Source: an uncultured Ruminococcus sp.
GTDB taxonomy: Bacteria > Bacillota > Clostridia > Oscillospirales > CAG-272
DNA: 17,033 bases
Direction: 5' to 3'
Assembly (NCBI GenBank): GCA_902778205.1
Contig: CACYWX010000020.1
Coordinates: 1 to 17,033, forward strand
Below the pieces are notes generated by a model. That model searched no databases and had not been told where the DNA came from. It saw only the letters and a list, made by a program, of their open reading frames with translations. The stretch's first letter is position 1; each line of letters starts with the position of its first letter. A program made the translations under genes and the position numbers. Positions 1 to 5,258 of this stretch are shown piece after piece.

Positions 1-2
1 CC

Positions 3-254
3 GGCAAGCTGGCCCGGGACACCGACACCGTCGCCATGATCGACATCCTCTTCGACACCATCACCTACGAGATCGGCGGCAACTACTTCGGCTTCTCCGG
101 CGGCTTCAACGCCCTGTTCTACACCCTGGGGAACGAGGTGGTCAACAACAAGAACGCGGACTTCGCCTCCTTCTACGCCAAGAACGAGAAATCCGCCCTG
201 GCCACCATCAAGAACTTCTACAAGCAGCTGGACAAGGCCGAGGCAAATCCGTAA
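3..254 (+). CDS. Solute-binding lipoprotein, C-terminal fragment (cut by window edge)
   Basis: Only the last 83 codons are present, read in the frame starting at base 3 and ending at a TAA at 252-254; the 5' part lies outside the window. The fragment is rich in aromatic residues and ends in a lysine-rich helix (FYKQLDKAEANP). It resembles the C-terminus of the complete solute-binding protein encoded at 12031-13530: both have a D-x-x-M-[IV]-D-I-x-[FY]-D-x-I segment, then a glycine-rich stretch, then [DA]-F-A-S-[FW]-[YW]-x-x-N-E-K and a charged terminal helix. By that similarity I call it an extracellular substrate-binding component of an ABC importer, probably for a sugar or oligosaccharide. 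The ligand cannot be told. No clear intrinsic terminator follows before the tRNA promoter 32 bases downstream. An internal ATG at 36 is not a start; the frame is open to the window edge. Confidence 0.7.
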   Translation, partial: GKLARDTDTVAMIDILFDTITYEIGGNYFGFSGGFNALFYTLGNEVVNNKNADFASFYAKNEKSALATIKNFYKQLDKAEANP

Positions 255-285
255 ACCGGAATCCCGAAAAAAATTATAAAACCCC

Positions 286-314
286 TTGACAATTTCCCCG
301 GACCGTGATATAAT
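286..314 (+). promoter_or_regulatory. Sigma-A promoter of the tRNA-Ser gene
   Basis: TTGACA at 286-291 and TATAAT at 309-314 match the consensus exactly with a 17-base spacer. Transcription should begin near 320-322, leaving a leader of about 60 bases before the mature tRNA. The leader holds a small hairpin (GTGTC at 360-364, GACAC at 371-375) just before the tRNA 5' end, where RNase P would cut. The −10 box sits inside a perfect inverted repeat, listed separately. Confidence 0.93.
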
Positions 315-331
315 GGTCAAGCGGTCCGGGG
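296..331. repeat. Perfect 10-bp inverted repeat bracketing the tRNA −10 box
   Basis: CCCCGGACCG at 296-305 is repeated as its exact reverse complement CGGTCCGGGG at 322-331, with 16 bases between. The intervening bases contain the TATAAT element and the probable start site. Because the left arm lies upstream of the start point it would not be in the RNA, so this is not an RNA hairpin of this transcript. An operator, or a cruciform or supercoiling-sensitive element, are possible roles. The repeat is seen directly; any role is inference. Confidence 0.8.
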
Positions 332-382
332 AATCCTCCGGGACGGCAAAAAGTGAACAGTGTCCCAATAGACACAGCACAC

Positions 383-472
383 GCAAAGGTGGCTGAGCTG
401 GTCTAAGGCGCACGACTGGAAATCGTGTGTTCGGCTAATAACCGACCGTGGGTTCGAATCCCACCCTTTGCG
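383..472 (+). tRNA. tRNA-Ser(GGA)
   Basis: Class II tRNA with a long variable arm. The acceptor stem is GCAAAGG (383-389) paired with CCTTTGC (465-471), with G472 as the discriminator base expected for serine. U8 is at 390 and the D arm starts GGCTGAG. The anticodon stem CACGA/TCGTG (411-415/423-427) holds the loop CTGGAAA with anticodon GGA at 418-420, reading UCC and UCU. The variable arm has TCGG/CCGA (431-434/442-445). The T stem is GTGGG/CCCAC around TTCGAAT (448-464). No CCA is encoded, so the end must be added by the CCA enzyme. It has its own promoter and terminator as a single-gene unit. Confidence 0.97.
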
Positions 473-477
473 TAAAA

Positions 478-513
478 ATGATCAATACCCTTCAGGGTGT
501 TGGTCATTTTTTT
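478..513 (+). terminator. Rho-independent terminator of tRNA-Ser
   Basis: A 13-bp stem (478-490 with 495-507, including G-U pairs) closes a four-base TTCA loop and runs into seven T residues (507-513). It begins five bases after the tRNA 3' end. Confidence 0.93.
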
Positions 514-679
514 ACGGGTGTGTGAGAACCCACGCGGAAGGTTCTTATGATGTCCTTCGTTTTCAGCAAGAGTCCACCCGGACGCTGAACGGTAATCACG
601 GCATTGCTCCCGTGGAACCTTCCAGCGCAGTTTCTGCGCAGGGGAAGATTCTGCGTCATTCCGGATGCCAATAATAAAA
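514..679. other. Non-coding gap between tRNA terminator and lipoprotein gene terminators
   Basis: I see no credible gene here. It holds a 9-bp inverted repeat, GGAAGGTTC (536-544) and GAACCTTCC (615-623), and a tight hairpin GCGCAG-TTT-CTGCGC (625-639). The same AGAAGGTTC word recurs in the terminator stem at 713-751. It may be a decayed repeat element. Confidence 0.5.
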
Positions 680-711
680 CCCCTTCCCAATAAAAGTCTT
701 AGAAGAAGGGG
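680..711 (-). terminator. Terminator of the gyrA–lipoprotein transcript
   Basis: Read on the minus strand, CCCCTTC (711-705) pairs with GAAGGGG (686-680), a 7-bp stem with an 18-base loop, followed by TTTTATTATT (679-670). It lies downstream of the lipoprotein stop codon at 764, where the minus-strand transcript should end. The large loop makes it weaker than its neighbour at 713-760. Confidence 0.6.
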
Positions 712-712
712 T

Positions 713-760
713 CCGGGGAGGGAACCTTCTCTCAGAAGGTTCTCTCCCCGGCTTTTTTTT
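713..760 (+). terminator. Strong hairpin with T8 tract, probably bidirectional
   Basis: An 18-bp stem (713-730 with 734-751, one G-T pair) with a CTC loop is followed on the plus strand by eight T residues (753-760). It would stop plus-strand transcription before it runs antisense into the lipoprotein and gyrA genes. The same stem is read by minus-strand transcripts leaving the lipoprotein gene at 764. Confidence 0.85.
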
Positions 761-763
761 CTC

Positions 764-1399
764 TTAATACGTCGGCGAATCCAGACGCCAGCCGACCTCG
801 GTCTCCGTCAGCCAAAGCTCCACGTCCACCGAGGGCTGACCGTCGAAGAAGGATTTCAGCCGCACCTGCACTCCGGTCTCGTTCTCCCGGAGCACCTCCA
901 GCGAATCCAGATCGTAGGTCCTCCCCAGAGGAATGGCGTCGTCCTTCAGATTCACCCGCTTTGTCAGGAAGCCGTCCTGCTCCAGATACATGGCGTAGAC
1001 CGCCGTAGTCCGGTGCTCCGTTTCGGTCCCCTCGTTGAAGAGGGCGGAGATCCCCGTGAACGCCCGGTCGAAGAGGAACTGCGCGTACTCCTCCGTGAAG
1101 ACCTCCAGCGTCGCCGCCTTGATGTCGTCCACGGTTTCGTATCCGCAGGAGGGATCCACCGGCTCGTAGGAAATCGCCGCGATGTCCGTGTCGAAGGACT
1201 CGTAGAAGGCCCGCACCGCGTCCTCGTCCCGGTTGGTGGGGAGCCCGTCCCCGAAGTAGATCTCGTTCAGTTCCGCGGATTTGGGAAGAAGCTCGCCGAG
1301 GATCCCCCGCATCTCCTCCGCCGTGTGCTTCGGCTTCGAACAGGACAGGGACAGGACCGAAAACGCCGCCGCCAGCAGAACGCAGAACGCGCGCTTCAT
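764..1399 (-). CDS. Small secreted lipoprotein of unknown function
   Basis: I do not recognise the family with certainty. From the ATG at 1399 the product is 211 residues: a signal peptide (MKRAFCVLLAAAFSVLSLSC) with a permissive lipobox ending in Cys20, then a soluble domain. A middle segment (VDDIKAATLEVFTEEYAQFL) and the end (WRLDSPTY) recall NTF2-like or IseA-like clostridial lipoproteins, which is a weak, memory-based comparison. It would be anchored to the outer face of the membrane. The start is placed four bases after the gyrA TAA (1404-1406); an alternative ATG at 1411 overlaps the gyrA stop and adds four residues (MSKG). Shine-Dalgarno sequences are poor at both, so translation is probably coupled to gyrA. 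The frame stays open upstream inside gyrA, but that extension has no signal-peptide logic. Confidence 0.8.
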   Translation of the reverse strand: MKRAFCVLLAAAFSVLSLSCSKPKHTAEEMRGILGELLPKSAELNEIYFGDGLPTNRDEDAVRAFYESFDTDIAAISYEPVDPSCGYETVDDIKAATLEVFTEEYAQFLFDRAFTGISALFNEGTETEHRTTAVYAMYLEQDGFLTKRVNLKDDAIPLGRTYDLDSLEVLRENETGVQVRLKSFFDGQPSVDVELWLTETEVGWRLDSPTY

Positions 1400-1403
1400 G
1401 CCT

Positions 1404-4055
1404 TTACTCATCATCTTCGTCCGGAATCTCTTCCGCCTCCGTTTCGTCCTCGTCCGTTCCGGAGGAATCGTCCCCCAGATCCATCTCCGTGACAAATTCG
1501 TCTCCGCCGCCGGTCGGAACCGCCACGCCGGAGGATTCGCCGTCCCCAGAGCTCTCTTCCTTTTCCTCCTCGGAATCCGCCAGGGCAAAGTTCACCAGCT
1601 TCGCTCCCTCGGCCAGCCGCATCAGGATCACCCCGGAGGCGCCCCGGCCGTAGTGGGGAATGCCCTTGGCCGGCGTCCGGATGATGGTCCCCTCGTTGGT
1701 GATCATCAAGAGGTCCTGGTTCTCCGTCACCGTGGCGATGCCGCAGAGATCTCCGGTCTTTTCGTTCAGCCGCTGGATGATGTTGCCCTGGATGCCGCGG
1801 CCCTTGGCCTCGAATTCGCCGGTCTTCATCCGCTTGCCGAAGCCGTTCTCCGTCACCGTCACCAGCCAGTTGTCCGCCTCCCAGGCGGGATCGTTCTCGA
1901 TGACGCAGGCTCCGGCCACCTCGTCTCCCTCCCGGAGGGAAATGCCCCGGACGCCGCGTCCCGTGCGCCCGATGACCGACACCTTGTCCTCGTGGAACCG
2001 GGCCGCCAGACCGTTCTTCGTGGCGATCAGCACGTCGCTCTCCCCGTGGGTCAGGGCCACGTAGATCAGGGAATCTCCCTCGTCCAGGTTCAGCGCGATC
2101 TTGCCGCCCTTCCGCTGGACCTTGAAGTCCGCGAGCCGGGTCCGCTTCACCACGCCGCGCCGGGTCACCATCAGCAGGTAGTTCCGGTCCTGGTATTCGT
2201 CGATGAGGGAGGTGTCCTCCAGATCCGGCACCGACAGCATGGCCGTGATCTTCTCGTCCTGTCCCACCTCGATCAGGTTCACGATGTGGGAGCCCTTGGC
2301 CGCACGTCCCGCTTCGGGAACCCGGTAGGCCTTGATCTGATAGACTCTTCCCTCGGTGGTGAACAGCATCAGGTAGGAGTGGGAATCCGCCACCGCCACC
2401 CGCTCGATGTAGTCCTCCTCCTTGGTCTGCATGCCGATGACGCCCCGGCCGCCCCGCTTCTGAGCCGCGTAGACCTGCTCCGGCTGACGCTTGATGTAGC
2501 CCTCGTGGGTCAGGGTGATGACGGCGTTGTGCCGCTCGATCAGGTCCTCCAGCACGATCTCGTTTTCGGCCTCCTCGATGGTGGTGCGTCTGGGATCGCT
2601 GTATTTCTCCTTGATCTCGGTCAGCTCTTCCCGCACGATGTCGCGGATTCTGCTCTCATCCCCGAGGATGGCCCGGTATTCCCCGATGGCCTGATACAGC
2701 TCGGCCAGACGCGCCTCCACCTTCTGCCGCTCCAGACCGGACAGGCGTCCCAGCGTCATCTGCACGATGGCCTGGGTCTGCTCGTCCGACAGGGAGAACC
2801 GCGCCTTGAGGTTTTCCCTGGCCGCGGGCGTATCCGGAGACTGGCGGATGATGGTGATCACCTCGTCGATGTTGTCGATGGCGATCTTGTAGCCCTCGTT
2901 GATGTGGGCCTCGTGGAGCGCCTTCTCCAGATCGTATTTGACCCGGTTGATGATGACCTGCTCCTGGTGGTTGATGTAGACCCGCAGGGCCTGGCGAAGA
3001 TTCAAAATCTTCGGCTCGTTGTTCACCAGCGCCAGCATGATCACCGAGCAGGTGGACTCCAGCTCCGTGTACTTGTAGAACTGATTGAGGATGATGTGGC
3101 CGTTGGCGCTCTTCTTGTACTCCACCACGATCCGCATGCCCTTCTGGTCGCTCTCGTCGCGGATCTCGGTGACGCCTTCGATGCGCTTCTCGTTCACGTG
3201 GGAGGCCATGGTCTTGAGCAGCTCGCTCTTCTGGACCATGTAGGGGATCTCCGTGATGACGATCCTGCTCTCCTCCTCCTCGACCTCCGCCTTGGCCCGG
3301 ACCATGATGCGCCCGCGTCCGGTGGAGTAGGCCTCGTAAATACCCGCCGTGCCGTGGATACCCGCGCCGGTCGGGAAGTCGGGTCCCTTGATGAACTGCA
3401 TCAGCTCGGACACGCCCGCGTCCGGATGGTCCATCAGGTAGATGGTCCCGTCGATGACCTCGCCCAGGTTATGGGGCGGGATATTCGTGGCCATGCCCAC
3501 CGCGATGCCGACCGCGCCGTTCACCAGCAGGTTCGGGAAGCGGGAGGGAAGGACGGACGGCTCCCGGCGGGTGTTGTCGAAGTTCATGTCCCACGGGATC
3601 GTCTCCTTGTCGATGTCCCGGAGCATTTCGTTGGCGATCCTCGACAGCCGCGCCTCCGTGTACCGGTACGCCGCGGGGGTGTCGCCGTCGATGTTGCCGA
3701 AGTTTCCGTGGCCGTCCACCAGGGGAGCGCGGTAGGAAAAATCCTGCGCCATGCGGACCATGGTGTAGTAGACGGAGGTGTCTCCGTGGGGATGGTACCG
3801 GCCCAGCACGTTGCCCACCGTGGTGGCGGACTTCCGGAAGGGCTTGTCGTAGGTGAGATTGTCCTCCCACATGGCGTACAGCACCCGCCGCTGACCGGGC
3901 TTCATGCCGTCTCTTGCGTCGGGAAGAGCACGGGAAACGATCACCGACATGGAGTATTCGATAAAGGACTTCTTTACCGACGCCTCCATGTTGACGGGCT
4001 CGATCTTCTGGTCCGGAAATTCGATATTCTGTTCTTCTTTCGGATGCTTCGCCAT
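1404..4055 (-). CDS. gyrA: DNA gyrase subunit A
   Basis: Breakage-reunion subunit of gyrase, which forms A2B2 with GyrB and adds negative supercoils using ATP. The protein has 883 residues, longer than the roughly 820-875 usual for GyrA. The winged-helix region has VDGHGNFGNIDGD and then RYTEAR with catalytic Tyr132. The C-terminal beta-pinwheel carries a recognisable GyrA box, QKRGGRG, at 532-538, needed for DNA wrapping, so this is gyrase rather than ParC. A very acidic tail fills 827-883. In the quinolone pocket the segment HPHGDTSVYYT has Thr93 and Tyr97 where E. coli has Ser83 and Asp87. The ATG at 4055 follows AAGGAG (4068-4073) at a rather long 12-base spacing. It is separated from gyrB by a sugar kinase gene and followed at once by a lipoprotein gene. 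Confidence 0.98.
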   Translation of the reverse strand: MAKHPKEEQNIEFPDQKIEPVNMEASVKKSFIEYSMSVIVSRALPDARDGMKPGQRRVLYAMWEDNLTYDKPFRKSATTVGNVLGRYHPHGDTSVYYTMVRMAQDFSYRAPLVDGHGNFGNIDGDTPAAYRYTEARLSRIANEMLRDIDKETIPWDMNFDNTRREPSVLPSRFPNLLVNGAVGIAVGMATNIPPHNLGEVIDGTIYLMDHPDAGVSELMQFIKGPDFPTGAGIHGTAGIYEAYSTGRGRIMVRAKAEVEEEESRIVITEIPYMVQKSELLKTMASHVNEKRIEGVTEIRDESDQKGMRIVVEYKKSANGHIILNQFYKYTELESTCSVIMLALVNNEPKILNLRQALRVYINHQEQVIINRVKYDLEKALHEAHINEGYKIAIDNIDEVITIIRQSPDTPAARENLKARFSLSDEQTQAIVQMTLGRLSGLERQKVEARLAELYQAIGEYRAILGDESRIRDIVREELTEIKEKYSDPRRTTIEEAENEIVLEDLIERHNAVITLTHEGYIKRQPEQVYAAQKRGGRGVIGMQTKEEDYIERVAVADSHSYLMLFTTEGRVYQIKAYRVPEAGRAAKGSHIVNLIEVGQDEKITAMLSVPDLEDTSLIDEYQDRNYLLMVTRRGVVKRTRLADFKVQRKGGKIALNLDEGDSLIYVALTHGESDVLIATKNGLAARFHEDKVSVIGRTGRGVRGISLREGDEVAGACVIENDPAWEADNWLVTVTENGFGKRMKTGEFEAKGRGIQGNIIQRLNEKTGDLCGIATVTENQDLLMITNEGTIIRTPAKGIPHYGRGASGVILMRLAEGAKLVNFALADSEEEKEESSGDGESSGVAVPTGGGDEFVTEMDLGDDSSGTDEDETEAEEIPDEDDE

Positions 4056-4083
4056 GATAATTTATAACTCCTTGTAAGGGAAG

Positions 4084-4174
4084 ACGCGGCTTCTTGAAAG
4101 AAGCCTGGCAAGAACTTCAAAACAGACCGGTGCCGGCTCCTCTCTGAGGTGCGGCACGGGGTAACGTACAGCGC
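4084..4174 (+). repeat. Palindromic dispersed repeat, copy 1 (upstream of gyrA)
   Basis: It begins ACGCGGCTTCTTGAAAGAAG, a hairpin GGCTTCT/AGAAGCC (4088-4094/4099-4105), continues TGGCAAGAACTTCAAAA, then a second hairpin GTGCCG/CGGCAC, and ends GGGGTAACGTACAGCGC. Nearly the whole length aligns with the minus strand of 9988-10092; the first half aligns with copies at 7497-7535 and 5210-5250. It lies in the probable gyrA leader. Confidence 0.8.
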
Positions 4175-4216
4175 GGGGGTACCGCTTCATGTTATCGACT
4201 CTCCCCCGCCTTCCAT

Positions 4217-4229
4217 GTGACAGCGTCAC
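4217..4229. promoter_or_regulatory. Short dyad GTGAC-N3-GTCAC
   Basis: A perfect 5-bp dyad (4217-4221 and 4225-4229) lies 13 bases from parS, upstream of gyrA. It looks like a small operator, but no regulator is indicated. Confidence 0.3.
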
Positions 4230-4242
4230 GCAAAACCATATG

Positions 4243-4258
4243 TGTTTCACGTGAAACA
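4243..4258. promoter_or_regulatory. parS: parS centromere-like site for ParB/Spo0J
   Basis: TGTTTCACGTGAAACA is a perfect 16-bp palindrome and matches the conserved bacterial parS consensus, differing from the best-known B. subtilis site only at one position. ParB loads here and spreads, recruiting SMC for origin segregation. It lies in the intergenic space between the sugar kinase stop (4275) and gyrA, about 5.5 kb from the oriC candidate, as expected for an origin-proximal parS. parA and parB are not in this window. Confidence 0.93.
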
Positions 4259-4274
4259 ACGAATAATCGACAAT

Positions 4275-5156
4275 TCACTCTCCGGCTACATACCTTCCGG
4301 CAATTTCGACGGCGAATTCCATCGCGATGTCGTCGGAGGGATCGCCGCAGCCGTATCTCACGTAGACGAACGCGCCGAGAAACGTGTCTCCTGCCCCTTT
4401 GAGACGGACCACCGGACGTTTCCTCTGCGAGAAGAAGATCGTTCCCCGTTCGTCCGTCAGAAGCGGATCCTCTCCCGCCCGCGTGGTAATCACAGTCCGG
4501 ATCCCGAGTCCTTCCGCCGCCCGGGCCAGCTCCCGCGGATCGTCCGGGGAGCATCCGGTCAGCGCGGCCAGCTCCTCGTTGTTGGGCTTGATGACGTCGG
4601 GCTTCACCGCCGCGTTCACCGCGATCCGGAGAGCCTCCCCGTCGCAGTCCAGCACCGCGTCAGCCCCGGTCGCCTTCACTTTGGCAACAAGCTCCGACGG
4701 ATAGGATTTCGGCACGTCCTTCGGGCAGCTTCCGGCGATGACCACGCAGTCCCCGGGCCCGATCCCGTCCAGCACGGCGCGTTCGATCTCCTCCAGCGCG
4801 TCCCCCACGGGGGTACCGGGCGCGTTGATCTCCACGGAATGTCCCTCGTCCGGGATCACGGACACGTTCACGCGGGTGCTTTCCTTCACGGGAACGGCGG
4901 TCAGGGCGATGCCCTCCTTTTTCAGGATCCTCTGAAGCATCTCCCCGGTCTCCCCGCCCACGGGTGCGACGGTCTTCAAGCTGAATCCCGGGTTGTCCTT
5001 CTCCGCGCACCGCAGGATGGACCGGGATACGTTGATTCCCTTGCCGCCCGCCGAGACGAGGTGGGATTGAGTCCGGTTCAGCCCGCCGGGATTGAACCGC
5101 TCCAGCCGGTATTCAATATCGACTGCGGGGGAAAGGGTTAAAGTTACGATTGTCAT
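4275..5156 (-). CDS. PfkB-family hexose-phosphate kinase, 1-phosphofructokinase-like
   Basis: A 293-residue ribokinase-fold protein. The N-terminus (TLTLSPAVDIEYRLERF, then GGLNR) and the first signature AGGKGINVSR (36-45) are typical of the FruK/LacC branch, which phosphorylates fructose-1-phosphate or tagatose-6-phosphate with ATP. The second signature KGAGDTFLGAF (253-263) supplies the anion hole and catalytic base Asp257. KPNNEEL (190-196) is the usual internal motif. The substrate within this branch cannot be decided, so no symbol is given; fructose-1-phosphate is the likeliest. No PTS transporter or regulator gene is beside it. It sits between gyrB and gyrA, 102 bases after gyrB, an unusual place for a metabolic gene. 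The ATG at 5156 has only a weak GGGGA upstream. Confidence 0.88.
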   Translation of the reverse strand: MTIVTLTLSPAVDIEYRLERFNPGGLNRTQSHLVSAGGKGINVSRSILRCAEKDNPGFSLKTVAPVGGETGEMLQRILKKEGIALTAVPVKESTRVNVSVIPDEGHSVEINAPGTPVGDALEEIERAVLDGIGPGDCVVIAGSCPKDVPKSYPSELVAKVKATGADAVLDCDGEALRIAVNAAVKPDVIKPNNEELAALTGCSPDDPRELARAAEGLGIRTVITTRAGEDPLLTDERGTIFFSQRKRPVVRLKGAGDTFLGAFVYVRYGCGDPSDDIAMEFAVEIAGRYVAGE

Positions 5157-5209
5157 CTCATATATCCCCGCTTCACGAAAGGCAGGCGCATTGGTGAATC
5201 ATTCCCTCT

Positions 5210-5250
5210 CATGAAGCTTTTTGAAAGGCTTTTTCTCGAAAAAGCCGCGT
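5210..5250 (-). repeat. Palindromic dispersed repeat, copy 2 (between gyrB and kinase)
   Basis: On the minus strand it reads ACGCGGCTTTTTCGAGAAAA and continues to CAAAAAGCTTCAT. The stem GGCTTTTT (5227-5234) pairs perfectly with AAAAAGCC (5239-5246). It corresponds to the first half of copy 1 and lies just after the gyrB stop codon, where it could act as a terminator or processing site. Confidence 0.7.
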
Positions 5251-5258
5251 CCTTCTTT

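Noticed and set aside
321..382. T-box or other riboswitch in the tRNA leader
   Set aside because: Only about 60 bases with one 5-bp hairpin; no T-box motif and no downstream synthetase or biosynthetic gene.
403..690. Minus-strand 95-codon frame containing GGIRTHGRLLAEHTISSRAP
   Set aside because: This is the familiar false translation of the strand opposite a tRNA-Ser gene; the tRNA explains the sequence.
3195..3200. Other CACGTG cores (also at 5478 and 8225) as extra parS sites
   Set aside because: The flanking bases are not palindromic and do not match the parS consensus; they are ordinary codons.
1281..4067. Plus-strand open frame of 928 codons opposite gyrA
   Set aside because: It is the mirror of gyrA caused by GC-rich third positions; the product is a run of Leu, Val, His, Gly and Asp with no domain, and gyrA on the other strand is unmistakable.
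4242..5141. Plus-strand frame starting MFHVKQ
   Set aside because: The start is the parS palindrome read as codons and the rest is antisense to the sugar kinase.
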